Shown here piece by piece: positions 25,993 through 37,927 of a stretch of DNA of 64,000 nt. The number at the start of each line of letters is the position of its first letter. Position 1 is the first letter of the stretch. Location of the stretch: contig CAMPDV010000011.1 of NCBI GenBank assembly GCA_946699065.1, positions 558,001 to 622,000 on the forward strand, in the 5' to 3' direction. The DNA comes from Loxodes magnus (Eukaryota > Ciliophora > Karyorelictea > Loxodida > Loxodidae). Made by a program: the position numbers and the translations under genes. The notes under the pieces were generated by a model. That model did no database searches. It was not told the origin of the DNA and worked only from the letters and a program-made list of their open reading frames with translations.

Positions 25993-26446
25993 TAACCTAT
26001 TTCTTTAATAACTTTTTATATTTGAAAGTATCATAAAATATTAAATATAGCAACAAAATCTAACATTCAGTTAACTTAAATAGTAGCTATCATGCTAATA
26101 TTTTATATTATACTTACTATTTTTCTCTCTATATCCAACCGTTACCTATTTTTAAACTTTAAAGTTACTCCTTTTAAATACTTTTATACTATTTACTTTT
26201 GAACTAAATTACTTTTCTTAGTTTTTTAAGTTTATAAGCAGCTTTCTTAGTGGTGCTTTATCTTTGTATGTAAAATTAAGTTATAATTTTTTGGCAATTA
26301 GAGGATAATAAAGTAGAGTTAATATAAGAAAGGAACTTAATTTATAATGATAGGAATTACAAGAAATGTTGATGATGAATATTAGAAGTAATTAGAATGA
26401 GTAAGCAGACAAGATAAAGTTATACATATTTTTAGTTAAGAAGTTG
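25993..26446. other. Intergenic interval
   Basis: About 450 bp of AT-rich DNA between two same-strand genes. No feature was recognised. Confidence 0.4.
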
Positions 26447-27338
26447 TCATATACTATTTTTCCTTATGGCCACTGCTTCCTAAACCTAGTACTTCAGTTT
26501 GTCTGGCTCAGATGAACTGAAGTTTGTTGTTAAAGCTTCTTTGATTGTGGAGAGAGATTTCATTTCTAGCTCGTTATCAACATCCTTGATCATATCATAA
26601 GGCATCTAAATAAAAGCTCACATCAAATAGAAATTTATAGCTGTTAAGGTCTTCTTATAGTTGTTGCTACTTATCTTCTTACTCATCAATTGCTTCTTAA
26701 TTTACTGAACTGATGTATTCTATTTTTTGATGCAGATAAAAAACTCGCTCCATTGCATAATCTCATATCTCTATTCAAGCACAAATAGACCCAGGCCTAA
26801 ACTTTATTCCTCTAGGATACGTAAATTCATTAAAACTTTTGCAGAGTTTAGCTAATTCAAATCTGGCTTCTCCATCCAAAATGTACTTCTCAAATTAGGT
26901 TATTTTCTATAGACAAATAATGAAGCCAATAGCAGAGAAGAACATTAGCAAAATACCAATTATAAGCAAAATAATTTCTTCATAAGCCATTAAAATGAAA
27001 AAAATGCCTATAAGCAAAACAAGAGTTGGTATTCTACTTATTTTAGAAAGGAAATTTCCATAATCCCAAATAGGTCTAAGCAACCTATTAGCCTTATCTA
27101 AAAATTGCTTAATTTCATTTTGCTAGATTTTGTCACTATTAATCATTCTATCATCAAAAATAAAAGTAGTAGCATACTATCCAAAAGTGAATATTTCAGC
27201 AGGTTTTGGAATTTTGTCAGCGAAGATGAATATTTTAAAAGCAGATTACTAAGGTAGCATTAGTTGTTTTTTCGTCTTTCCCTATACTGTCTTGCAAGTT
27301 CAAGTGGTAGGCTCGCCTAAATCTAATCCTTCTTCCAT
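26447..27338 (-). CDS. Two-TM membrane protein of unknown function
   Basis: Exon 1 is 27338-26622 (239 codons) and exon 2 is 26605-26447 (53 codons), with a 16-nt GT-AG intron at 26606-26621; 291 aa in all. The N-terminal half is soluble (MEEGLDLGEPTTWTC, ADKIPKPAEIFTFGQ). Two hydrophobic helices follow close together at about residues 105-155 (IPTLVLLIGIFFILMA and IILLIIGILLMFFSAIGF). The C-terminal part is Gln/Glu-rich and partly coiled-coil. The first 45 residues and the tail should face the same side, since the two helices form a hairpin. In-frame TGA gives Trp twice in CAWIEIWDY. The hairpin layout recalls ER-shaping or organelle contact proteins, but no family was recognised. Removing the intron is needed to reach a sensible end (MPYDMIKDVDNELEM...). 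Confidence 0.75.
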
Positions 27339-27685
27339 TTTTAATATAAAGCAAATCTAATTTATAAGGAAATAATAAGCATTAGCTCATTTCAGAGCTA
27401 GCTAGTAGTATAGATAATTAAAAATATCCTAAGTAAGTACTTCTATAATAGGGTTTAGTAAGCTTTACCTTATATATCTTAACTAATAAACTACCCATGC
27501 TCATTTAAACCCTGCGTTTATTCTTTTTCTACTTGTGTTTAAATAAAATATGCAAGATAATAGAATCTATTTCAATGATAATTGTATCAAAATATTAAAT
27601 GGTGGGTAGCAGTTTTAAATAGTAGCTAACTGGTATTACTAGTTAAATTACTATATGTAAAAGAATTTTAAATTAAATTAAAATA
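27339..27685. other. Divergent intergenic region
   Basis: About 350 bp between the divergent starts of the two-TM gene and RCHY1; probable shared promoter region. No motif was recognised. Confidence 0.4.
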
Positions 27686-28476
27686 ATGGAAAGCATGCAA
27701 AATTGCAAGCATTATAAGAGAGGGTGCATGCTTTTAGCTCCTTGTTGTAATGAGTTCTTCAATTGCAGATTTTGTCATGATGAAGTAAAGAATGAAGGAG
27801 AAAAAGATATAAAAAAGGCTCATTAGATGGATAGGCATGCAGTTGAGTAGGTTAAGTGTAAATAATGCTAAACCATACAATAAGTAATTTATAATTTAGA
27901 AAAAATAAATTTGTGAAAATTGTGGGCTCAGCATGGGCTGGTATTATTGTGATATTTGTGTCTATTATAATGATGTCAAAACTGGAAAATTTTTTCATTG
28001 TGATGGATGTGGAATTTGTAGAGTTGGAGTAAGAGAAGATTATTTTCACTGCTTTAAATGCTAAGGATGTTTCCCTATTCATTAAGAAAAGGATCACTAA
28101 TAATGCATTGAAAACAATCTTAAATAGAATTGTCCAGTGTGCTTAGAATTTCTATTTAGTTCAAGAAAAAATGCTGTTCTATAAAAATGTGGTCATGCTA
28201 TTCATTAAAAGTGCTTATAAAAATTATTCCAAAACTAGATGTTTACATGTCTTGTATGTAAAAAATCATAAATACCAACTTAAATTTATGATAAACAACT
28301 TGAGCAGGAAATAAAATAAACACCAATGCCTGAAGAGTTCAAAGATTGTGAGGTAGAAATTTTATGTAATGACTGCAATATGTAAGTTCATCAATTTCAG
28401 AAAAATGAAAATTCCATTTCATTTTTATGGTTTACAGTGCAAACAATGTAATGGCTTCAACACTTCAATGATTTGA
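27686..28476 (+). CDS. RCHY1: RCHY1/Pirh2-type CHY zinc finger and RING E3 ubiquitin ligase
   Basis: Three exons: 27686-27883, 27900-28381 and 28401-28476. The introns are 16 nt (27884-27899) and 19 nt (28382-28400). The product is 251 aa, against 261 in human. Domains in order: CHY zinc finger ([32 protein letters not shown]), CTCHY finger ([31 protein letters not shown]), RING-H2 ([24 protein letters not shown]) and C-terminal zinc ribbon ([17 protein letters not shown] with [10 protein letters not shown]). The ribbon is recovered only after removing the second intron. Known role: RCHY1 proteins are E3 ligases that ubiquitinate proteins such as p53 in animals and act in stress and ribosome quality control; substrates here are unknown. 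The family assignment is firm. Confidence 0.96.
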
Positions 28477-30321
28477 CTTCATAAACATTAATTTTTTATA
28501 ATTCTAATTAATTATTTGCTTGTGCATTTTTATAAATTCAAATCACAATCAGATTATGTAGCTAACTATAAGTCATAAATGTTCATATAATTTGTAAGTG
28601 TAAATAAAGAGTAAAAGAAAAGAGTAAAATAAAGAAGACCATTAATAGAAAATAATTTACATGCTATAAAAATTTATAGTAAATAGCCTTTCCTTTAATT
28701 TTATTAAAACTAAGATTTAAGTTTATTCAAATATTTAATATTTATAGAGTATAATAAAGTACTAAGAATTAGTAATTTTTAATTTAAAAATCTAGGAAGA
28801 TAAAGACTTTAAAAATGTATAAAAATTGCTTAAATAGAATTTTATTAATTTCTAATTTATCCTTTTATTGTGAAAAATTAAATGTCAGTCTTTTCCTTTA
28901 GAAGCTTAATTTTATATTGTGTGATAGTATTTAAATGAATATGAATAAGTGCTTTATAAATTAAATTAATAGAAAGTTATAAATAGAGTTAAAATCAGCA
29001 AAAAATTTAATCAATTATAACTGCTATACAATCTGAAGACTTTTGAAAGCTTTTATTAAATTTATAAATAAAATTTAAATAACTATTTTCATCATCTTAT
29101 ATCATTCCTCTTTTCCTTTTCAATAAATGAGCATAATCTTAATCTAATAACTAAGAGATAAAAATACATTAGCTGTACTAATTTTAGACTTACTTTTTAT
29201 AACCATCTTATTTTTATTTTTAACTAATCAATCTAAAAAATCTAGCTTTCTTCATCTAAAAAGACACCTAATTATATAAAAATTTCTAGATATTTATACT
29301 ATTAATAATTTAGGGGATAAAGTAATTACTAATATTTCTAATTTTTCATATTCTGTTTAATTTTATTTGCTTCTTTAGTTTAAATTTCAGGATTTCCTCT
29401 TCATAATTACCTTAAATTTGCTTACAATTAATATTTCAATTTAATCATTTTTTTGGAGTTTATATAAGTTACTCCTCTTTAATCTAGATTATAGATTATT
29501 ATTCACTCCAAAGCATTTTTTCTTACATTCTTCTAGTAGAATATATATTGCTTCACTATATAATAAGGTTATTACTAATCTACTAGATAACTAAGTTACC
29601 AATAATAAAGATAAGCTTTTTCCTAGATATATTACTATTTCATAGCTTGCTAAAAAATAAAGATATTTCTTTTGGTAAGTTTAGGTTCGTAATGCTTAAA
29701 GTAAGCTTGCATTAAACTTATAAATATCGTAGCTTATATAAATGGGGAATCTTAAAGATTAACTATTTGAAAGTTCTAAGGTAATCAGTTTTATATCTAT
29801 ATATTTGCATAAAATTACTCTCTTACATATATTCCCTTATTTTATACCTTTAATAAACAGTTAAAATCATTTATAAAGGAAGCAATTTAGGAATAATATC
29901 ATCAATTAAGAAGGCTCTGGTCTATTTTATATGATTTATATAAATATTGGGATTATCTAATATCTATTGATTAAATTATAGAACAGCAAAAAAGAAGAGC
30001 AGTGTATATATCTAAGCTATAATCATCTAGAAAAGTTTAAAAATCAAATAATGTACCAAAGAAACTTAATTAGCTTTGATAAAGTATGTGTAATACCTCT
30101 AGCTAATTATCCTTATATCATATGCTTTCTTAAATAATAATTCAGAAAAGAAAGTTATAAGATGAAGTAGCTTACTATACTTTAGTCTAAAGACAAAGAT
30201 TGTTATATTAAGAGTATTAAAGCATTATAAGACTTAGATAATAGAAATTGGAGATTTGCTATAAAGTAAAGATTAAAAGAGATAAATAATTAAATATAGT
30301 TGCAAATATTATTAATATAGA
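28477..30321. other. Gene-poor AT-rich interval
   Basis: About 1.8 kb between RCHY1 and the syntaxin-like gene on the same strand. It is AT-rich with no coding texture that I could see and no RNA gene. Confidence 0.45.
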
Positions 30322-31230
30322 ATGGATTCAGTTGAAGAAATTAGAAATTCCCTAAAAAACTTCTAAAGGTGTATTCAAGAGATTTAAGTAGATTTAAATC
30401 AAATGTATACATCTGAAGAAAATTACAAGCATAGATTACAAGCAGCAATAAAAAGAAATCAGGCTCATTAATGAAGTAAGAAGATCTATGATTTATTGAA
30501 CAATGCTAAAAATCCTTCTATAGTGGTAAACAAATTAAAAAATGACTATTTTAAATTGCTTAAAGAACATGAGAATCTTCAGTCACAAATTCTTGAATCT
30601 GAGCAATAGTTAGTAAGTTATCTAAGCACTAATTCCACATCATAGACCCAAGAAAATTTAAATCTCATTAAATAGAAATATTCTTTCATTTCATCTTCTA
30701 GTGAAGAAGTAAAAGGAGAAAATGCAGTTTCCTAGTATTAAAATTAGGATTTAATAACTAAAGAAACATCAAAGACTTATTTATCAATACTTAGAGAAAG
30801 GGAAAGGGAAATAAAGTAAATAGAAAATGATATTTTAGAAGTATAAAATATGAAGAGTAGACTCGAATTGACTATTGAGATTGATTAAATAAATAATTTT
30901 TAAGGTCAAAATGAGGAATAAAATGTAAACGGAACTGAGATTGCTTTAATCACCATGAAGAAAAATACCAAATATTTGCAAAGATTAAAAAAAGTTTAAA
31001 TTTTGGTAGTATTATGTTGCTTCTTAGGAATTTCATTGCTAGTAGCATATCTTATCTTTATTTTAATCTAATAAATTCTATTTTCTGAATCTTGTTCTCA
31101 TTTTTATTCTAAGATTTATACAAATTACGATTCATTTATTTTTTTCTTTCGTTAAATAATAATTTGTACTATTTGCTTCTTTTCCAATCTTTTTGACACC
31201 TTATCTATTTAATTTTGTAATAAAAATTGA
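30322..31230 (+). CDS. Syntaxin-like (probable Qa-SNARE) tail-anchored protein
   Basis: Starts MDSVEEIRNSLKNF. The N-terminal 150 residues are helical and Habc-like. A SNARE-like motif follows (SILREREREIKQIENDI, then LEVQNMKSRLELT) and ends in a TM segment (ILVVLCCFLGISLLVAYLIF). Distance and pattern match the SNARE-to-anchor geometry of syntaxins, including the basic-aromatic stretch before the membrane (KYLQRLKK). The central zero-layer Gln is not at the expected spot; an Asp-Gln pair lies one or two residues away. One internal TGA (HQWSKKI) is Trp. The next in-frame TGA is 31228-31230, which would add about 65 residues beyond the membrane anchor. That is unusual for a SNARE, so the 3' end is uncertain. 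Likely role: vesicle fusion, compartment unknown. Confidence 0.6.
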
Positions 31231-31775
31231 AACACTATATTCTTTAGTAATTTCCAGGTTATTTTATAAAAATGCTTGAATTATAGTAATACTACTTTAT
31301 ATTCGTCTATTTTAACTTAATAAGAAAAAATAATGATTCCTTCAATTTTGAAGAATATTCATGTTAGTACACTGATATATGCAATTAAATTTTCTTTATT
31401 GTTGCTTTAATATCTTAAATATGAAGCTTGATATTTATCTTTAATAGATACTTTAGTAAATTATTAGTCAAATTTAAACTATGCTAGTTATACTATAAAC
31501 TATGCTTACACTTAAAAGACTTTTTAGTTTCATAATTTTAAGTTATTTGTCATATTATATTTAATTAGAATTTAGTAGCTTGCTTTACTATAGCTTTCAA
31601 TATAAGCTCCTTATGATTTAATTTCTAGGTGCTTAATTGTTAAGCTTAATTGAAAGTTAGTAATTTAAAGCAAAGCCCTTAGCTTTATTAATGAAAATAA
31701 TTAGATTTATTCTTTATTTTATTATTCATTCTAACTAAATTTTTGGCGCGAAACGTTTATAAATTTGTTTCTTTA
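31231..31775. other. Intergenic interval
   Basis: AT-rich DNA, with one GC-containing palindromic site at its right end (listed separately). No coding texture was seen. Confidence 0.4.
31742..31753. promoter_or_regulatory. E2F/DP-like site upstream of small ORF and GCP4
   Basis: The 12-mer TTTGGCGCGAAA exactly matches the general eukaryotic E2F/DP consensus TTTSGCGCSAAA. It sits in AT-rich DNA 22 bp upstream of the ATG of the 62-aa ORF and about 290 bp upstream of GCP4. E2F sites drive cell-cycle genes in many eukaryotes, and tubulin-complex genes are plausible targets. This is a sequence match only. Confidence 0.4.
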
Positions 31776-31964
31776 ATGGAAATATAAATAATCACTTAAG
31801 TAAAAGAAATTACATCATAAGCAACTCTAAGTTATAAAGCTGAACACAGTAAGCTTTGTAATAACTCTCTTAAATATATGCATTAAGAATTAGTAAGTAA
31901 AAGCTCTGCTAGTTTAAAGCTAGGCATGGAATTAGTTTACTAAGAGTTATAAGAAGGATACTGA
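31776..31964 (+). CDS. Small ORF, 62 aa, unknown
   Basis: ATG at 31776, TGA at 31962-31964. The product is helical and soluble with coding-like composition (MEIQIITQVKEITSQ, KLCNNSLKYMHQELVSK, LKLGMELVYQELQ). It lies just downstream of the E2F-like site and 76 nt upstream of GCP4, in a different frame. If its TGA were read as Trp the frame would run into GCP4 antiphase, which is unlikely to be protein. It may be a real small gene, an upstream ORF in the GCP4 leader, or chance. No family was recognised. Confidence 0.35.
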
Positions 31965-32040
31965 TAGATAATTTAAATGTGTCTAAAATATTTAGTAAGT
32001 TAGCTTTTATCTTAAATAAAGAAAAATTCAAAATCTAAAA

Positions 32041-34443
32041 ATGCTTCAAGAAGTTCTATTTGCTCTAATAGGATAAACTGGAGGAATTATTAAAGAAACT
32101 TAAGCAAGTTTTGAAGTTGATTAAGCCTTTAATAATGTTTCACAAGCTGATATTTAATTATTGAAGAAGATAGCTGATGTTGGGTATTAATACAAGCAGC
32201 TGGATAATTTTATTGAGTCTTTGCTTTCTTTCAATTTTACATAAGATTCTGAGTAGATATTAAGCTTGTATGCGAGAAGTTTTGCTGAAGGTTTGGATAA
32301 AGCTTTAGAAAAGTATCGAATGGAAATTTTAGACATTGAAAAAGAGTATTTAAAGACTGAAAATGTCACTTTATTTACAGTAATTTCTCGGTTGACTGAT
32401 TTCCTCCCTCTATTAAGAGAATTTATTTGCATAAAAGATGAAATTGTATAAAAAAACTTGAAGAGTGCTGAAGTTTTTAATCTTACGTTTTAAAAGTGCC
32501 AGCATGGAAATCCATTCATTGAGCAGGCTTTCTACTTAATTTTACATCACATGAATTAGGTTTTAATGAGATAAATAATATCCTGAACTATATTTGGGGA
32601 AATTATTGATCCTTGTAAAGATGAATTCTTTATTAGACAATTGGATTAGCAAAATCAACTGCAGCATACCTGAGAAAACGCATATACATTGCAAAAATAA
32701 ATAATTCCTGAATTTATTCCTTTTTAATTGGCTGAAAAAATACTGTTTATAGGCAAAGCAATGTAGATTTTAAAGGAGAGAAAGTAGAATTAACTTTCCT
32801 TATAGATTTTGAAAAAATATGAGAAGTAAATGGTAGAAATAAAAGATTCCTCAGATCTAAGGATAAACGATTTTAGCACCCTTCTTGAGGAAATGAGAAC
32901 AGATGTAGCAACTAGACTTAAGGAATTAATGAATTCAAGCAATCTGATAGGACATTTAAGTTCTATAAAGAACTACTTTCTGTTAGGGAAAGGGGAGTTT
33001 TTCCATGCATTCCTAGAAGAGGCTCTATTCTTACTTAACAATATTCCTTCTAAATCTGCCACCAAGGATCTTAATCAAGGTCCTTGAGCTCTCGTCACTT
33101 AAAAGCTTAATTTAGAAGATGATGAAATTCACAAAATGTTTAAAGTTTTATTCCAGCCTAATGGGTTTGTATACGAGAATTTTAATAAAGTGCAGGGACT
33201 TGAACTAATAGAAGGAATAAAAATTAGAGATAATTCAATATACATGTGTGGTAATTCTTCTAATAATTTTGGATAAGCTTGGTATAAAATTAAGTTAGGA
33301 CTTGAACCTAAATTCTTAACTAAAATTAATTTTTAAGCACATTCAAAGGATTAAATTATTGCCCCTACTTCATTAAGAATGTCACAGCTAAGAAAATCCA
33401 TTGGAAGTTAAACAGTTTAAGGAGTAAAGCTTGCAATAGCACTTACAAAAAATCTAGGGATTGGAAATAACATGGAAGGTATTTCTATTTGGTTAGAGTA
33501 GTCATTTGGGGAACCTATTATAATTAATGTCTATACTCATACTTCGAATGGCTAGCATATATTATTCTCACAACATCAAATTCAAGATAAATCCATTCTA
33601 AACGACAGTGTTCATATATTATAAATACAAGGAAAAAAGTAAACAGGCTAATTAATCTTTTAGCTAGATAACTTAAATAGTTTTGAAGTGTAGAATATCA
33701 ATATTTAAAGTGAGAGCTTTATTGGCATTCTGTAGCAAAGTGAATAATCTTATATTTAAGTAACAAAATGGAAATTTGCTATAGAAGGAATGGACGAATA
33801 TGATTCTTGGTCGGGAATTAATTTAGATTATTAGCTAGAATGGCCCTTATAAATTATTCTAAGTTATGAATAACTCCAAAAATATGGTTAGTTGTTCTAA
33901 TTTTTGTTCTCTCTTAGGAGATGCTAATTTGAATTATCTAGAGCATGAAAAATTCGAAGAAAAGAATTGGAAACTACAAGAGAATGAAAAATAGTAATGT
34001 AGTTAAGAAGTTAAATGAGCCAGTTTATCGACAACTTAGTATCCCATTTGTAAACAGATGTCATTGAAGTAAATTTTAGAAAATTGTAATTTCTGCTTAT
34101 GAAAAGTAATGATTTCGAAGAAATTAGAAAAAAGCATGATGACTTTCTGCAAAAGATATGCTAATAATGCTTCCTAAACATAATAATAAAGCAGAACATT
34201 TATAAAATAATGGCAGAGTGCAGAAAATTAGGAAGATTTCTTAATTTGCTTGAAAAAGAAACAGAAGTGCTATGAAATTAAGAACAATGTGAGGAATTGT
34301 AAAGCATTTAAACAGAATTTACCAAGTAATTGAATGTACTTTTCCAATGGTTTAGATAGTACAGAACATTGAACTAGCCCCTACAGCTATCAAAACTGAA
34401 AATGAGACTGGATTTCAATGGCTTTTATGCCTCTGATTTATGA
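32041..34443 (+). CDS. TUBGCP4: Gamma-tubulin complex component 4 (GCP4) with large internal insertion
   Basis: Single frame of 800 aa, against 667 in human. The N-terminus MLQEVLFALIGQTGG matches the GCP4 start. GRIP1 features include YARSFAEGLDKALEKYR, LAEKILFIGKAMQ and SSNLIGHLSSIKNYFLLGKG. GRIP2 features include LEWPLQIILSYEQLQKYG, FLFSLRRCQFEL, the Trp of SRAWKIRR (TGA, conserved in GCP4), MSQFIDNLVSHLQTDVIE, DFEEIRKKHDDFL and the end LKMRLDFNGFY. Between them, at about residues 375-585, is an insertion of roughly 200 residues where human GCP4 has about 50; it is beta-rich. GCPs build the gamma-tubulin ring that nucleates microtubules at basal bodies and spindles. GCP4 lies at defined positions in the ring and binds gamma-tubulin through GRIP2. 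Family assignment is very firm. Confidence 0.96.
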
Positions 34444-37400
34444 AATATTTATTTATTCTTTATATTAATAAAAATAACTTTTTCCAGTATCTAACACTTT
34501 AATATTAAAATCACAAGGATTAAATTTACCCTTTTACTAAATTATTAATAATTAATAAAATAATTTCTTAAACTATATGATATTATGTAAAAACACATAG
34601 ATGCTATTTATATTTAGGGGTAGTTCTTTTAAATAAGGCTATAGATATGATGCATAAAGGTAAATACTCAATTATCAAAATTATTCTCATCTTAATATTT
34701 TCTTTAGTTCTTCTATCTTTCAATAATTTACTCGCTATCTGTCTTATTTCTACTTTATCTATAAATGTTTCATTCTTATACTTAAAGACATAATGTCTTC
34801 CAATTAATTAATAAGAAATATTTATTAAACAGTCTAATATAAAATTTGGTACTATTAAGATATTTAATAATATCCAGTCAACTATATTAGTTTCTTATCA
34901 CTACATCCTTTAATATTACAGAAAACTTAATACAACTATAATTGATAAACTTTTTAAATTGCAAGCTTTAACTATTTACTAGCCCAAGTATTTAATTATT
35001 AGTTTCATAAAGAGATATGATCTTATTAGATTTAATTGTTGTAATCTACTGAAAATATTGTTTCTAAATTGAATTATTCTATCATATCACTATTTAATAG
35101 CTTCAATTCTTTTAGTTATCATGTAAAAAGCACTTTAGGACTGATTAAAATAATTTTTAGACTAATAATTTCTTTCATTCTATAATCAAGCAATTAACTT
35201 TTTTAATAGTTTGGTGGTAAATTATCTTAAATGACATGTTATAATACTCACTATGTATGTCTTAATTATTTTTAGTTTTGTAAGCTTTATTACTCTAAGG
35301 CTCAAATATTATTTATAAGTAATATCTTTTAGAATTGCTCTAATGATAAACTTCTAAATTCCATATTAATGACTAAGCTCATAAATTATAGGTTAATTCT
35401 TATATCAAAGCTAATTTTATCTCTTTCAAATCAAGGAAAGAAAGAAAATGATTGGAATGCTTCTCATATTGATCCAGAAAATTAATGGTAAATTTCATAA
35501 AGCATCAATATTCTGAGATAGTAATAGCTATTAATGAAAAGCTTGGCAATAGGTATAGTAATTAGCTATTAGATATATTATTAAGTCTAACTCTCTAAAA
35601 TCATAACAAGATAACCGCCAAAATCTAATTTAATATTTTCTCATACTTCTACTATCTTTTCTTACATCGTTAAAGTCCATAAAATCCTAAGAATTTCTAT
35701 GATTACCCTAAGGATTATAAGATACAAACTTAAGCATCTCAAAAATAGCTTTTTTCGCAGCATAATAAAGTCATATTTACAGACCAACAACCTTTAGACT
35801 AAAATGGGGAAAAAAAGTTTTGGGATGGTAAAGATAAAGAATATACTAGATCTAGATACATATAATTGATTAATTTAGCCTTTTTTTCTATTTTATTGCT
35901 TAATTTTAGAAAAATACTTTTTAAAGATCATTCTGCTCTTAGAGCTAATTTTAATTATATATCTATGATACATATGATATATATGATATATATACTATCT
36001 TATATTTATAAGCTAAGCCTATTAAAATTAAATTGCATGATAGTTAATAATATTAAGCTTTTTAAAACGGATTAAGAGATAGAACAGGATAAGAGGGTAT
36101 AAAATTTACTTTAAATGGTTCTGCTTATAGCTCTACCTAGTTAATTTAATTTATTTAAGGAGGAATAACTAAGAGCTAAGCCAGAGCAGTAATGAAGGGG
36201 AGTATAAAAGTAATAAGAGGTACAGTAAAGGTAAAAGAAGAACAATTAAATTTTTATTAAAAAATAGGATTTAAAATTAATATACCTTATAGCAGTAGCA
36301 TATCATTTTTAAGTGTTATACTAAGAGCTATAATAGTTTATAGAAGTTATATTTATCCCTGTATTCTATTTTATATTAATTCAAACTTTAGTCAAGAAAA
36401 TTACTATTAATTGAGTCATAAGTGCTTAGAGATAAAAATATATCAATACAAACTGAAATATTTGCTTTAAAATAAAATTCTTAAAGGTTAATATGGATAT
36501 ATAGTAGCTATAGAATATAGCTTAAAAAATTACTCCTTAACTGTAAATTTAATAGTTTATTTCTAAGCAAATTTTGTAAGTTTTTTGCTATTTTTCCTAA
36601 AATAAAATTTATTTTTCAGCTATTCGCATTATTATCTCATTCTACTCAATAGAAATTATGTATTGATAATAATTTTTGAGCCTTATTAAATCCAACCCTA
36701 TTATCATAGTCCTTATAGTGATTTTCGAAATATTCCTTGCCTTCTTAATTAGATAAATCAAAATTATTAAAATTTAAGATCAATCAAATTGAAATTTTTA
36801 ATTTAAACTAATTGAAAAATAAAATTAGAAGTAAAAATTTAATGCTTGTAGTCTTTCATTACTTCTAAAGCTTATTCTAAAATAGATGGGCAATGTCATT
36901 AACCATTTTGTCTGAGACTCTAAAATTACCAAAACGATGAATATTAAATATTAATACTTGTACAAGATTCCTATTGAACTAACTTTAGTGGCAAATATTA
37001 ACTTTCTAATTATAAGATATTACAATTATCTAAATGCTTATAGCTTTATTAGTAAGCCTTAAAAGCTAATATAAGCTAAGATGCTTATTACTATATGAAA
37101 GCAGTTAATATGTTTTAACTTGTGTCATTATGATATTTCTGTCTAGATTTATATAATTTACTACTATTTACAATAGTAACTGCTAGATGGCAGATAAAGC
37201 CAGGAAATTTTTGTTTACTTTGATTATTTAGATTAAATTTGGAAAATGAGAGTATAATAAAAGATAGTTAGGCTATTTAAAAATATGGCAAGCTATTTAC
37301 ATAGTAATTATGCTTATTTGCTTCTATTCGTTCTAGAAGATAGAAGCATTTTTACTAGCTAAAAGAACTCCAACTAATAATAGGGCTATTGGTAATTCTC

Positions 37401-37927
37401 CTTTTTATTAATATTATAAAGACAAACTAAAACGTTTTGCATTTTAGCTTTCTTAAATGGCATAGTACTTTAATATCCCTATTAAAATTATTCTTTTCGC
37501 AAGTCTTTTATTTTGGAAACTGTCTCTAAAATTTATACTTTAGCTTATAAGAGCAAGGTATTAATGTAGGGATAATTTTACAATACGTTGAAGGTAATGA
37601 TGATAATGGAAAATTGCTTTGCAAGCATTTTAAAAGCTAAAAAAAGAAAGTCCTTAATTATTGCTAAGGATTCTATACAGAAGCATTAAAAAGCTGTTTT
37701 AATAAAGAATTTCATAAAAAGGTATTTACATGATGAAATGGCTACTTAAGAACAACAGGTAAAACTAACTAGAGTTTTATTTTAAAGATTAAAATTTAAT
37801 TTAAATGACTGAGGGTTATAATATTTAATGGTAAGTGATTAAATTAAATGCTCCTGTTTAAGTAAATTAAACGTGGAGAGCTCTTAAATTGCTCCATATT
37901 TAAATTATTAAAATAATAATCTACAAA
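34444..37927. other. Gene-poor AT-rich interval
   Basis: About 3.5 kb with no frame that shows coding texture and no recognisable RNA gene. It holds a short ATATGAT-type repeat near 35964-35993 (listed separately). It lies between GCP4 and a small Cys-rich gene, both on the + strand. Confidence 0.45.
35964..35993. repeat. Short imperfect ATATGAT-like tandem repeat
   Basis: Three to four tandem copies of a 7-10 bp unit close to ATATGAT (tatgata catatgat atatatgat atata) in non-coding DNA. It is a simple AT microsatellite with no obvious role. Confidence 0.6.

Noticed and set aside
32187..32432. 81-codon open frame on - strand
   Set aside because: Exact antisense shadow of the GCP4 N-terminal region.
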